A DNA stretch of 64,000 nucleotides from Robertmurraya sp. FSL R5-0851 (GTDB lineage: Bacteria > Bacillota > Bacilli > Bacillales > Cytobacillaceae): positions 3,515,001-3,579,000 of the forward strand of contig NZ_JBBOOE010000001.1 of NCBI RefSeq assembly GCF_038002965.1, read 5' to 3'. A program made the translations under genes and the position numbers. The notes beneath the pieces were generated by a model. The model did not search any database and was not told the DNA's origin. It saw only the letters and a list, made by a program, of their open reading frames with translations. Shown here piece after piece: positions 7,785-16,564 of this stretch. How positions within the stretch are numbered: position 1 is the stretch's first letter; each line of letters opens with the position of its first letter.

Positions 7785-9476
7785 TTATACCGTTTCTTGT
7801 AATAAAGCTTCAATTCGCTTTAATGCACCAGGCTCTACTTCCTCAATAGAGGTTGCAGCAACTTCCAGTGCTGCTTGATAATCATAGCTTCTAAAAGCCA
7901 GTTCCGCATCAACCAAAGCTTTTTGTACAGCCGGATAACTGCTTCTGTATCTATTGCCATACTGTATAACCTTTTCAGATAAGAGAACCGTTTCAATAAG
8001 CTGAGAGGTATGGTCGTATACTTTATCTACCGTCATAACAGCCACTTCTAAATATTTTTGAACGGTAGGTATATTTAACGGCTTTTCTTCTAGTTTTGTT
8101 TTTACATTTGAAATGCTTTCTCTCGCATCCTCTAATAAATATCGATACTCTTCTGGAAGACCTGGAATATTACTTTTATTTACAAGACGAATGCAATCAG
8201 CAATTTTTTTGGAAAGTTCAACTACTGTCTCACGTGCTGCAATTTCATCTTTTCTAAGTGTTTGTAGTTTTTCAGCGTATTCTTTTTGCTCTAGATTTAA
8301 TTTTTCTAGTTCTTGCTTGAACTCGGCTAGCTCATCTTTTAGTATCGTAAGGGCCGTTTCATCAGCTACAATTTTGTGTTCTAATACTTCAAATCGTTTC
8401 ATTAACTGAGCAAGTTTCTTTTCAAACTGCACTTGCCCTTCTACTTCACTGTCTTCAAGGTGATAACTTTGTTGTACTTCCTGCACTTCGAACTTTAGTA
8501 CATTATTTTCTTCTTTTACTGCGAATAACATACTTCTCGTTGGGTCTTCGTTTTCAATAACAAACCGCTTGGCATTAACCTCTTGTTCCAATTGATCATA
8601 AATAACTTCCATCTTATCCTTTACATCATCTATTTTCTTTTGAAGTTCATCAATTTCGGTCTGTTCAATTAACTCTAAACATTCATTTACTTCTAAATGA
8701 AGTTTTTCTAACTCCTCTTCAAAATGAAGATGCTCGAGAGGGTATCCTTGATTTTGCATTTCACGGAATCCGTCTCTCAGATTCTCGATTTCTGAAGGAA
8801 TACTTGATTGGCATTCTATAAGTAAATTTGGAATAGCATCCATCTTTTTGCTCAATTCATCTGTCTTTGACTGAATTAATAGCACAACCTCACGTGCTTG
8901 CAGATAATCGCCGTTTTCCGTTCTTTCCTCAAAATTAGTAAAACATGCTACTATTTCATCAAGAAGGACTTCTAACTTCGCTTCTGCACGGCCAAAATTA
9001 TGACGGTGTGCAAGGAGAGTTTTGCGGCGCTCACGATACACCTCTTTTAACTCTTCAATTTCGATTCTATTTTTCTCTTCACTTCCAACCAATTCATTGA
9101 TTTCATCAAGTAACTGTTGAATTTTATCTTCTGTTTCTCTTAAATGAGAATCAATGGCACGCTGTACCTGTTTGGCTTTATTAAAGCGGTAGCGATCAAT
9201 GTATTCCTCTGCATCAAATAGATACTCTTCTACCTCTGGTAGTTGACTGGTTACAATGTCATCCCAATCATTTCTCCAGTTCTCAAATAGCTCTTCTGTT
9301 TCACCCGTCATATTTAGCTGTTTGACCTTCGACATTTCATCAAGGACTGGGCGATTCGTAATATCTATTTTCCAGTTCTCCAAACGGTCAATTTCTTTAT
9401 AAAGCTTTTTTTTCATCATATATCCAATCACGTACAGAGCTAGTAAAAGAACTAAGCCCCCGATTATGTACTCCAT
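7785..9476 (-). CDS. ezrA: Septation ring formation regulator EzrA
   Basis: A 563-aa membrane-anchored spectrin-like protein that restrains FtsZ ring assembly and links division to PBP1. It has one N-terminal transmembrane helix (about residues 3-21, IIGGLVLLLALYVIGYMMKK) with a very short outside end, followed by a long, heptad-rich coiled-coil cytoplasmic region. Length matches the family. It is monocistronic, divergent from hisJ. Confidence 0.95.
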   Translation of the reverse strand: MEYIIGGLVLLLALYVIGYMMKKKLYKEIDRLENWKIDITNRPVLDEMSKVKQLNMTGETEELFENWRNDWDDIVTSQLPEVEEYLFDAEEYIDRYRFNKAKQVQRAIDSHLRETEDKIQQLLDEINELVGSEEKNRIEIEELKEVYRERRKTLLAHRHNFGRAEAKLEVLLDEIVACFTNFEERTENGDYLQAREVVLLIQSKTDELSKKMDAIPNLLIECQSSIPSEIENLRDGFREMQNQGYPLEHLHFEEELEKLHLEVNECLELIEQTEIDELQKKIDDVKDKMEVIYDQLEQEVNAKRFVIENEDPTRSMLFAVKEENNVLKFEVQEVQQSYHLEDSEVEGQVQFEKKLAQLMKRFEVLEHKIVADETALTILKDELAEFKQELEKLNLEQKEYAEKLQTLRKDEIAARETVVELSKKIADCIRLVNKSNIPGLPEEYRYLLEDARESISNVKTKLEEKPLNIPTVQKYLEVAVMTVDKVYDHTSQLIETVLLSEKVIQYGNRYRSSYPAVQKALVDAELAFRSYDYQAALEVAATSIEEVEPGALKRIEALLQETV

Positions 9477-9695
9477 GTTAAGCCCCCTGTTCTCATCCGA
9501 GCTACATTTATGTTATCTATATAAAGGTTCATATAAATGTATTTTCAATGCTCTTATGATACCATGTAAACGACATTTTTTGACTATTAATTTCAATTTT
9601 TTTGTACTAAAATTTATTTACAAACACTTTAACTACATTACATCTCTTTTTTCGACAAATACTGCAAGAATTATAAACTAGGAGGCATTCTCATT

Positions 9696-10487
9696 ATGCG
9701 TGATGGTCATGTTCATTCAAAGTTTTGTCCCCATGGTTCAAAAGATGCTTTTCAAACTTATATTGAGCACGCAATGGAACTTGGTATTACCACCATTTCA
9801 TTTACGGAACACGCACCTCTCCCTGCTGGCTTTACCGATCCAACCCCCCTTCAAGACAGCGCCATGAAAATGGAGGATTTACCGGCATATTTAGAGGAGC
9901 TAGCTATTCTAAGAGATAAATATAGAGGAAAAATCACCATACATACTGGTTTAGAAGTAGATTACATTGAGGGATTTGAAAAAGAAACAACAGAATTTCT
10001 AAACAAATACGGTCCTTTTCTGACTGATAGTATTTTGTCAGTCCATTTTTTAAAGCATGAAGGACAATATGATTGTTTAGATTATAGCCCTGACGTATTT
10101 GGTGATATGATTAAGCGCTATGGTGGGATAGAAAAAGTATATGAAGCCTACTATCGAACGCTTTTATTATCCATAAAGTCCAATCTAGGATCTCATAAGC
10201 CTAAGCGTATCGGACATATAACATTGGTGAATAAATTCCAAAAAAAATATCCTTGTCCAGTTAGCTTTAACAAGGAAATCCGAAATATTTTGTTAGAAGT
10301 GCAACAAAATAACTACGAGCTCGATTATAACGGAGCTGGAACAGCAAAGCCGTTATGCCTAGAACCTTATCCGCCAACAGCGATAGCTAACCAAGCCATT
10401 CAATTAAACATTCCTATGATATATGGATCTGACGCTCATCAAGCGAAGGAACTCCTTCAAGGATATGAGCAATTACTTAGAAGCTAA
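9696..10487 (+). CDS. hisJ: Histidinol-phosphatase, PHP family
   Basis: A 263-aa PHP-domain phosphoesterase that dephosphorylates L-histidinol phosphate in histidine synthesis. It starts with the metal-binding [12 protein letters not shown] and has further PHP motifs FTEHAP (about 36-41) and GSDAHQ near the C-terminus. The gene lies apart from any his operon, as in B. subtilis (YtvP/HisJ). AGGAGG lies about 11 bases before the ATG. Its 3' end overlaps refZ by 4 bases, convergently. Confidence 0.88.
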   Translation: MRDGHVHSKFCPHGSKDAFQTYIEHAMELGITTISFTEHAPLPAGFTDPTPLQDSAMKMEDLPAYLEELAILRDKYRGKITIHTGLEVDYIEGFEKETTEFLNKYGPFLTDSILSVHFLKHEGQYDCLDYSPDVFGDMIKRYGGIEKVYEAYYRTLLLSIKSNLGSHKPKRIGHITLVNKFQKKYPCPVSFNKEIRNILLEVQQNNYELDYNGAGTAKPLCLEPYPPTAIANQAIQLNIPMIYGSDAHQAKELLQGYEQLLRS

Positions 10488-11116
10488 ATCGATTCAAACA
10501 CTAATTCCTTTGGATGGTGGGGAGTTAAAACTCCTTCAATCCAATTATTGATTTCACCAATATATTTCTGTGTAAAATAAGGTTCATGAGGAAAAACATG
10601 AAGAACCTCTGAGAGATAATGGGTATTTAAAAAAGGCATGGATAAAAGCGATTTGAGTTGGACAATAGTAAAAGAAACAGACACTTGTCTGAACTCTCCT
10701 GTTATTGTTCCTTCCTCAATAACAGCTTTAAAATAATACTTTTCCTTTGCAAAGTAGGTACTCATTATTTCTCTAACGGTTTGGGAATCAATGGACATTT
10801 CTCTTAAAATTAATCTTGTCAGCTGCATGTTCTCCGTGTGGTAATTAATAATGCTTTCAGCCATTTTCTGAAGTGTAGCCTTTGCTCCTTGGTCAATACA
10901 TAAAAATGCTGATTCAAGCTCTGCAATGTACGATTCAAAATACTTTAGAAAACAATACTCAAGAAGACCATGTTTATTCTGGAAATAGTAGGAGATGTTA
11001 GAGACGTTGCTGTTTGCCTTTTGGGCAATATCTCGAATCGTTGTTCCTGAAAACCCCTTCGTGTTAAAAAGATAAATTGCTGCCTCGACAATGGAATCCT
11101 TTGAATTTTTCTTCAT
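10484..11116 (-). CDS. refZ: TetR-family regulator RefZ
   Basis: A 210-aa TetR-type DNA-binding protein. The N-terminal helix-turn-helix is seen in [20 protein letters not shown] (about 21-40) followed by [12 protein letters not shown]. It matches YttP/RefZ, which in B. subtilis binds motifs near the origin and modulates FtsZ rings during early sporulation. The start at 11116 is chosen because GGAGGTGG precedes it. The upstream in-frame extension is unlike the family. Placed between hisJ and ytsP as in B. subtilis. Confidence 0.85.
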   Translation of the reverse strand: MKKNSKDSIVEAAIYLFNTKGFSGTTIRDIAQKANSNVSNISYYFQNKHGLLEYCFLKYFESYIAELESAFLCIDQGAKATLQKMAESIINYHTENMQLTRLILREMSIDSQTVREIMSTYFAKEKYYFKAVIEEGTITGEFRQVSVSFTIVQLKSLLSMPFLNTHYLSEVLHVFPHEPYFTQKYIGEINNWIEGVLTPHHPKELVFESI

Positions 11117-11202
11117 TTGAAACCACCTCCATCTCTTAATCACAGAAAAAAGCCTTATGTATAACATTCTTTATTCGACATTTCTTCTCCTGTATAAAAA
11201 AC

Positions 11203-11232
11203 TCGACAAAGTCTCCTTATTTTCGCTAAAAT
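11203..11232 (+). promoter_or_regulatory. Putative promoter of the fRMsr gene
   Basis: TCGACA (11203-11208) and TAAAAT (11227-11232) are separated by 18 bases. They lie 33 bases before the start codon. A moderate sigma-A match. Confidence 0.45.
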
Positions 11233-11264
11233 ATGATAATTACCTTTTGTTTGGAGGGAAGGAA

Positions 11265-11747
11265 ATGTTTGAGGTAAAGAATTACGAAGGAACGAGAGAG
11301 CAAAATTATCGTCTATTAATAAAACAACTGAAGGCGCTTCTAGAAGGCGAAACGAATGCCATTGCCAATTTAAGTAATGCATCTTCTCTATTAAATCAAT
11401 TTTTGTCTGACGTGAACTGGGTTGGTTTTTACTTAATGGATGAGGACAAAGAATTAGTACTAGGACCATTCCAAGGCCTGCCAGCATGTGTAAGAATTCC
11501 TCTTGGTAGAGGTGTATGCGGAACTAGTGCAAAAGAAAGAAAGACGATTTTAGTTGAGGATGTTCATCAATTTCCTGGTCATATAGCATGTGATGCAGCT
11601 TCCCAATCAGAAATTGTTGTTCCTATGATAAAAGAAGGACAACTTCTGGGAGTTCTAGATATAGATTCCCCTAGCAAAAACCGCTTCGACACACTAGATC
11701 AAAAAATGCTTGAGCTATTTGTTGAAGAATTAATTAAACACTTATAA
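11265..11747 (+). CDS. msrC: GAF-domain free methionine-(R)-sulfoxide reductase
   Basis: A 160-aa single GAF-domain enzyme that reduces free Met-(R)-sulfoxide. The three family cysteines are present: C in LPACVRIP, C in GRGVCGTS and C in HIACDAAS. It matches B. subtilis YtsP. The start at 11265 follows GGAGGG by about 7 bases; a longer reading of 36 residues upstream overlaps refZ's promoter region and has no family support. Methionine gamma-lyase lies convergently behind it, a possible but unproven link in methionine metabolism. Confidence 0.85.
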   Translation: MFEVKNYEGTREQNYRLLIKQLKALLEGETNAIANLSNASSLLNQFLSDVNWVGFYLMDEDKELVLGPFQGLPACVRIPLGRGVCGTSAKERKTILVEDVHQFPGHIACDAASQSEIVVPMIKEGQLLGVLDIDSPSKNRFDTLDQKMLELFVEELIKHL

Positions 11748-11774
11748 AAAGAGGCAGATTAACTGCCTCTTTTT
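11746..11774. terminator. Bidirectional terminator
   Basis: A 12-bp stem (AAAAAGAGGCAG/CTGCCTCTTTTT) with a 5-base loop. It serves the fRMsr gene on the plus strand and the convergent megL on the minus strand. Confidence 0.9.
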
Positions 11775-12963
11775 ATATTAAAGTGCTCAATGCTTGATCC
11801 AAATCTTCCTGAATATCTTCCCATGCTTCTAACCCGACCGATAACCGTATTAAATTATCTTGTATCCCCATCTTTTCTCGTTCTTCCTTTGGTACAACGG
11901 AGTGAGTCATGGTTGCTGGGTGCTGTATTAAGGTTTCAGCATCACCAAGACTAACAGCAATCTTTATTAACTGTAACCGGTTCATGAACTTTTGTGCTTC
12001 TTCCACCCCTCCATGTAAAGTAAAAGAAAGCAATCCGCCTGCCTGACGCATTTGCTTTTTCATAATGGGAAAATCCGGATGTCTACTGTCCCCTGGGTAG
12101 AATACTTGATTCACAGCCCCATGCTCATTTAAAAACGAATAAATCTCCCTAGCATTCTCACAATGTCGATCCATTCTTACCGGCAAGGTTTTCAACCCTC
12201 TTAGTAATAACCATGCATCAAACGGGGAAATTATCCCTCCGATATCTTTTTGGGTAGTCATTGCCACTTCTTGGAGGAAATCACGCTTTCCAACAACGAT
12301 ACCAGCAATCACATCCCCATGCCCACATATATATTTGGTTGCACTATGAACGACAACATCGCAACCAAGCTCAAGAGGGGTCTGTAAATAAGGAGAACAA
12401 AACGTATTATCAACAACAACTGGAATCCCCTTTTCTTTCCCAACTGCTGCAACCATTTCTAGGTCAACAAGCTTCATCGTTGGATTGATTGGGGTTTCCA
12501 CATAAATGCAAGTTGTTTCGGGCTTGATGGCTTGTAAAAGTTGTTCCTTTGATTCCATTTCTGAAAAAGTATATGTGATCTGATATTTATGATTTAGCAT
12601 CTTAAGCAAACCAAAAGTACATCCGTATACACCTTGAGAACAAAGAACATGGTCACCTGCTTTTGTAAGAGAAACTAATACAGCAGACACGGCAGCCATT
12701 CCTGATCCAAATGCTAAAGCGGCTTCCCCTTTCTCAATCGCTGCCATTCTTTCTTCTAGTATAGAAACGGTTGGATTACCCAAACGGGAGTAAATATATC
12801 CTGACTCTTCTCCAGCAAACCTCTTTTCTCCTTGCTCTGCGTTTGCAAAGCAATAAGTAGATGTCTGAAAAATAGGAGGGACTAAGCTGCCTTCAAATAA
12901 ACTAGCCTCATAGCCACGATGAATCACTTCTGTATCAATCCTAAACGTTTTTTTCTCTCCCAT
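11773..12963 (-). CDS. megL: Methionine gamma-lyase (Cys/Met metabolism PLP enzyme)
   Basis: A 396-aa PLP enzyme of the trans-sulfuration family. It contains the PLP lysine in HSATKYICGHGD (about 206-217) and the segment FAGEESGYIYSRLGNPT. A cysteine in VYGCTF sits where methionine gamma-lyases carry their active-site Cys, unlike most cystathionine enzymes. This favours cleavage of methionine to methanethiol, ammonia and 2-oxobutyrate. A cystathionine gamma-lyase or synthase role cannot be excluded. A cre-like palindrome lies 17 bases upstream of the start, suggesting carbon-catabolite control. Confidence 0.78.
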   Translation of the reverse strand: MGEKKTFRIDTEVIHRGYEASLFEGSLVPPIFQTSTYCFANAEQGEKRFAGEESGYIYSRLGNPTVSILEERMAAIEKGEAALAFGSGMAAVSAVLVSLTKAGDHVLCSQGVYGCTFGLLKMLNHKYQITYTFSEMESKEQLLQAIKPETTCIYVETPINPTMKLVDLEMVAAVGKEKGIPVVVDNTFCSPYLQTPLELGCDVVVHSATKYICGHGDVIAGIVVGKRDFLQEVAMTTQKDIGGIISPFDAWLLLRGLKTLPVRMDRHCENAREIYSFLNEHGAVNQVFYPGDSRHPDFPIMKKQMRQAGGLLSFTLHGGVEEAQKFMNRLQLIKIAVSLGDAETLIQHPATMTHSVVPKEEREKMGIQDNLIRLSVGLEAWEDIQEDLDQALSTLI

Positions 12964-12979
12964 AAGCTCCTCCTTTACG

Positions 12980-12993
12980 CGTAAGCGCTTACA
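12980..12993. promoter_or_regulatory. cre-like CcpA site before megL
   Basis: CGTAAGCGCTTACA matches the cre consensus TGWNANCGNTNWCA at 13 of 14 positions and is palindromic in GTAAGCGCTTAC. It lies between the probable promoter and the megL start, a repression position. CcpA is encoded at 31184. Confidence 0.65.
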
Positions 12994-13050
12994 TACTTGT
13001 CAAGGACTTTTCCTTACTAGCATATGTGATACCTACCCAATTGGAGAGTA

Positions 13051-13080
13051 AAAAGGAACTCAAAATTTGAGCCCCTTTTT
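13051..13080 (-). terminator. Terminator of dgcP
   Basis: Stem AAGG..CTCAA/TTGAG..CCTT. The two mismatches on the plus strand become G-U pairs in the minus-strand RNA. A T-tract follows on the minus strand. Confidence 0.75.
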
Positions 13081-13081
13081 C

Positions 13082-14950
13082 TTAAAATGAGTTTATCTTT
13101 TCTTGCACCACAACTCGATCCTTACCCGTATCCTTTGCCACATAAAGGGCAGTGTCCGCTCGCTTAAACAAGTTTGTAAAGTTATCTGGATTGTCCACAT
13201 TCCAATAAGATACACCGCAGGAAATCGTTATTGATGGTTTAGATAATTCCCTTACTTTATCTACTAATCGGTTGGCGATACTTATTCCCACCTCAAGTGG
13301 AATACGAGGTAGATAAACAGCGAGCTCCTCTCCACCCCAACGGGCGCCAATATCACTTTCTCTAATATTACTTTTTATAATATCAGCTACTTGAATAAGG
13401 ATCTCGTCCCCAACTTGGTGCCCATATTTATCATTAACACCTTTAAAATTATCAATATCAATTAATAGAAAGGTTCCTTGCTGATCTTCATCAAGTGATT
13501 CATGAACCCTTGTATCTAAATAATTTCTTGAATACAGCTTTGTTAGATGATCAGTAACAACCATTTTCTCTAATTCTTCTCTAAGCATGGAATTTGTAAA
13601 AGCTAAGGTAGAATGATGAATTAATGACTGCATTAACTTAAACGTCTCGAAAGAAAAGTGATAAGGATCCGAATGCATGACGAGAGCTAGACCCTTAATC
13701 AATCCTGATTGCACCATAGGAACCGCCATTATGGAACGAAAATTTTTTTCGTTATGGGCAAGGTTTAGATCTACATCACCAATAAAAATGGAATCATGTT
13801 CTTGTCTCAGTCTGTCGATTACATATTGAACGTATGCCGTGGAAGCTTCCGTTTCAAAAAACGGAGTCGAACCAGCTAATACACTAATGAGCTTTAGGTC
13901 GGGCGAAAGCAGCACAAAGCAAACTTCTTCTGCATCAAACGAATGTACAATTTGTTCCGTCATGTACGACATGGTTTCGGTCAATCGCAAATTAGAATTT
14001 AAACGATGAGAAGTCTCATTGATGAGTTGTAAATCAGCAATTAACCGTTTCGATTGCTGATAGAGCTGTGCATTTTCAAGTGCAGAACCAGCCGTATTTG
14101 CTAATAATTTGATAAACTCCACTTCGTTACTTGGAAACGTTAATGTGTCCGGAGCGATAACTTGAAGCACCCCGTATACACCTTGTTTTCCTTTTAAAGG
14201 TGCATAAAGAACAGATCGTCGTTCATTCAAGGAATCCTCCATTTGGATTGTACCAGTAACATAGGCTTCCATGGCTGCTATGTTTTCACTATCATATTCC
14301 AAATCCTTAATTGGCAGTTCGCTATGATTATCATTGTCATGAGAAAGCATTAAGTAGTACGTAAAACTCGGATAAACCTCCTGAAGCGTATAGATAATCT
14401 CACCTAACACAGCATCCATATCCATAGTAGAATGGAATTTTTCATTCACTCGAAATAGCTGTTTATAACGCTTCTCTTCCAGAACAATTTTATATAATTC
14501 TTGTGCCTTCTGAACAAATGACGAGCACACAACCGCTAATTGTTCAAACCAATCTTGATTAGAAAGGGTAATAGATGTTTGGTTCCCTTTTAAGCATAAA
14601 ACACCTAAATTCCTCCCGGATCTTACAAGAGGAATAAGTACTTGGTAGTCCTTAAAGCTCATATCCGTTGGGGAAAAATCGATCGTTTTCAATGAGCTTA
14701 ACCAGTCACTTGAATCATTAGATGTTGTAACTTCTATTAGGTTTTCGTTTGTAGAAACACCCATGGAAAATTGGTTTTTCCATGCATGACAAATGAACAA
14801 AGTCACTTCATCAAGCTCGAGCATTTTTTGAACCGTTTGAACCATTGTCTTTAATACATTTTGATAGTGAAAAACTCCCGACTCCGTGTCGATTAGATCA
14901 AAGAACTGACTTTTAAGTGTTTCAATTGACTTATCAGTAAGAAATCTCAT
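13082..14950 (-). CDS. dgcP: GAF-GGDEF diguanylate cyclase
   Basis: A 622-aa cytoplasmic protein making cyclic-di-GMP from GTP. Three GAF-like sensory segments (about 1-170, 170-300, 310-455) precede a GGDEF domain with the active-site variant GGEEL (about 538-542). An RxxD inhibitory site (RESD) lies five residues upstream of it. This is the architecture and position of B. subtilis YtrP, renamed DgcP. No membrane segment is seen. An uncharacterised membrane-anchored protein lies 66 bases upstream on the same strand, without a clear terminator between. Confidence 0.88.
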   Translation of the reverse strand: MRFLTDKSIETLKSQFFDLIDTESGVFHYQNVLKTMVQTVQKMLELDEVTLFICHAWKNQFSMGVSTNENLIEVTTSNDSSDWLSSLKTIDFSPTDMSFKDYQVLIPLVRSGRNLGVLCLKGNQTSITLSNQDWFEQLAVVCSSFVQKAQELYKIVLEEKRYKQLFRVNEKFHSTMDMDAVLGEIIYTLQEVYPSFTYYLMLSHDNDNHSELPIKDLEYDSENIAAMEAYVTGTIQMEDSLNERRSVLYAPLKGKQGVYGVLQVIAPDTLTFPSNEVEFIKLLANTAGSALENAQLYQQSKRLIADLQLINETSHRLNSNLRLTETMSYMTEQIVHSFDAEEVCFVLLSPDLKLISVLAGSTPFFETEASTAYVQYVIDRLRQEHDSIFIGDVDLNLAHNEKNFRSIMAVPMVQSGLIKGLALVMHSDPYHFSFETFKLMQSLIHHSTLAFTNSMLREELEKMVVTDHLTKLYSRNYLDTRVHESLDEDQQGTFLLIDIDNFKGVNDKYGHQVGDEILIQVADIIKSNIRESDIGARWGGEELAVYLPRIPLEVGISIANRLVDKVRELSKPSITISCGVSYWNVDNPDNFTNLFKRADTALYVAKDTGKDRVVVQEKINSF

Positions 14951-15016
14951 TACGTCATCACCTAATACCTTAGCTGGTTTGAAACCATTTTGATCCCATC
15001 CCGCATGAAATATATA

Positions 15017-15610
15017 TTAATTTTCTATTGTCGAAATTATTATCTCTTGATCAGTAATAACAAGCCATAGGGTATCGTCCTTTGATAAGGAAAATAGTTG
15101 GTTGATTCTACTCTCTCCCACATCCAATTGCTTGTCCCCCAATTGAAAGATCGTGCGTCCATCTTCTTTTATTGTGGTCAAGTTTGATTGTTCCCCAGAA
15201 TTACGATCTCTATATTCAGTTGATCGTGTAGCAAGTTCAAAATCACTTGTGAAATAATTCCACTGCCCACCAATTTTCACCCATACACCTTTACTCTCTT
15301 TATCTAAAGAAATCATCGTTGGCTTTCCATCTAAGATGATTGCCCTTCTTGTCTGAAAATGATAGTTATCTTCTATTTGAACTTCATACTCGGCTAATAT
15401 ATAGTTGTTTTCTTGTTTTTTTGCTAAAACGATGATAGGATTATCTTCTTTACTTAGGCTTTGATGGAGGACTGTGACAAGTGGAGGATTAATTATTACT
15501 CTTTGTTTACTATATTTATAGTACAATACTCCTATTGTAAAACTTATACAAATAAAAAGCAAAAGATATCGCATTCTTCTTTCTTTCCTTGTTTCACGCA
15601 CTTTAACCAC
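15017..15610 (-). CDS. Membrane-anchored protein of unknown function
   Basis: A product of up to 197 aa that I do not recognise. It has one hydrophobic segment near the N-terminus (YLLLFICISFTIGVLYYKY), basic residues before it and a polar, probably extracytoplasmic C-terminal part rich in beta-type sequence. No lipobox cysteine is seen. The GTG at 15610 has a poor RBS. The ATG at 15574, giving a protein starting MRYLLLFICI, has AAGGAAAG upstream and is an equally good start. It may be cotranscribed with dgcP; whether it senses anything for DgcP is unknown. Confidence 0.7.
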   Translation of the reverse strand: MVKVRETRKERRMRYLLLFICISFTIGVLYYKYSKQRVIINPPLVTVLHQSLSKEDNPIIVLAKKQENNYILAEYEVQIEDNYHFQTRRAIILDGKPTMISLDKESKGVWVKIGGQWNYFTSDFELATRSTEYRDRNSGEQSNLTTIKEDGRTIFQLGDKQLDVGESRINQLFSLSKDDTLWLVITDQEIIISTIEN

Positions 15611-15687
15611 TCTTTTTCATAATTAGATTATACCATATGAACTACCAACCATTAGATAATAACATATTCCTAAAAAATAAAATCCCC

Positions 15688-15717
15688 TTGACTTTCTATT
15701 AGTTTAAAACATATAAT
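15688..15717 (+). promoter_or_regulatory. Promoter of rpsD
   Basis: TTGACT (15688-15693) and TATAAT (15712-15717) are separated by 18 bases. A strong sigma-A match about 205 bases before rpsD, leaving room for a long leader. Confidence 0.8.
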
Positions 15718-15721
15718 ATTC

Positions 15722-15922
15722 TTTGTGTAAAATAGCGCAGCATATGTGAACGCCTTTATGAATACATTTTGTTCCTCAATAGAAGAATGATCTTCTAGGA
15801 TGGGGTATCGGTAACCCTTGGGCTGCTAGGGCGAAGGTACATGAAAACAAAATGGTCATACTGCTTGTGAACACTACTGTTTTTATTTTACAACAAAATA
15901 AAAACACGAGGAGGAGTCATTC
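15722..15922 (+). promoter_or_regulatory. rpsD leader RNA (S4 autoregulation, inferred)
   Basis: A structured leader of about 200 bases between the promoter and rpsD, rich in complementary segments (for example GGGTATCGGTAACCC around 15802-15818). In B. subtilis, S4 binds its own mRNA leader and represses translation. Its position and length fit that role, but the exact fold was not computed. The 312-base gap 15611-15922 holds only this leader, its promoter and the upstream region of the divergent hypothetical gene. Confidence 0.6.
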
Positions 15923-16525
15923 ATGGCTCGTTATACTGGCCCAAGCTGGAAATTATCACGTCGTCTTGGAATCTCTCTAAGCGGTACTGGTAAAGAATTA
16001 GAAAAGCGTCCTTACGCTCCTGGACAACATGGTCCAAACCAACGCAAGAAGTTATCTGAATACGGTTTACAATTACAAGAGAAGCAAAAGCTTCGTCATA
16101 TGTATGGAGTGACTGAGCGTCAATTCCGTAACTTATTTGACAAAGCTGGTAAGCTTTCTGGTAAGCACGGTGAAAACTTCATGGCTCTTTTAGAGTCACG
16201 TTTAGATAACGTAGTATACCGTTTAGGTCTTGCTCGTACTCGTCGTCAAGCTCGTCAGCTTGTTAACCACGGTCATATCTTAGTGAATGGAAGTCGCGTT
16301 GATATTCCATCATTCCGCGTATTACCTGGTCAAACAATCTCTTTACGTGAAAAATCACGTAATCTTGACATCGTTAAAGAAGCAGTTGAAGTGAACAACT
16401 TCGTACCTGATTTCTTAACTTTCGATGCTGACAAATTAGAAGGTACATTCACTCGCTTACCTGAGCGTTCTGAATTACCAGCTGAAATCAACGAAGCTCT
16501 TATCGTTGAATTCTACTCTCGTTAA
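15923..16525 (+). CDS. rpsD: 30S ribosomal protein S4
   Basis: A 200-aa primary 16S rRNA-binding protein that also acts as translational autoregulator in Bacillus. Begins [16 protein letters not shown] and contains the S4 RNA-binding domain ([20 protein letters not shown], about 92-111). GAGGAGG precedes the ATG. No zinc-binding cysteines are present near the N-terminus, so it is the zinc-independent form. It is codon-optimised, as expected for a highly expressed gene. Confidence 0.98.
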   Translation: MARYTGPSWKLSRRLGISLSGTGKELEKRPYAPGQHGPNQRKKLSEYGLQLQEKQKLRHMYGVTERQFRNLFDKAGKLSGKHGENFMALLESRLDNVVYRLGLARTRRQARQLVNHGHILVNGSRVDIPSFRVLPGQTISLREKSRNLDIVKEAVEVNNFVPDFLTFDADKLEGTFTRLPERSELPAEINEALIVEFYSR

Positions 16526-16532
16526 TAAAAAG

Positions 16533-16563
16533 AGATCCAGCAATTGTTTGCTGGATCTTTTTT
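16533..16563 (+). terminator. Terminator of rpsD
   Basis: An 11-bp stem (AGATCCAGCAA/TTGCTGGATCT) with a 4-base loop followed by a T-run. It also abuts the convergent floT stop. Confidence 0.92.
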
Positions 16564-16564
16564 A

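Noticed and set aside
11155..11487. 110-aa minus-strand ORF under the GAF gene
   Set aside because: It lies fully in antisense to the msrC gene and its promoter, has no RBS and no family features.
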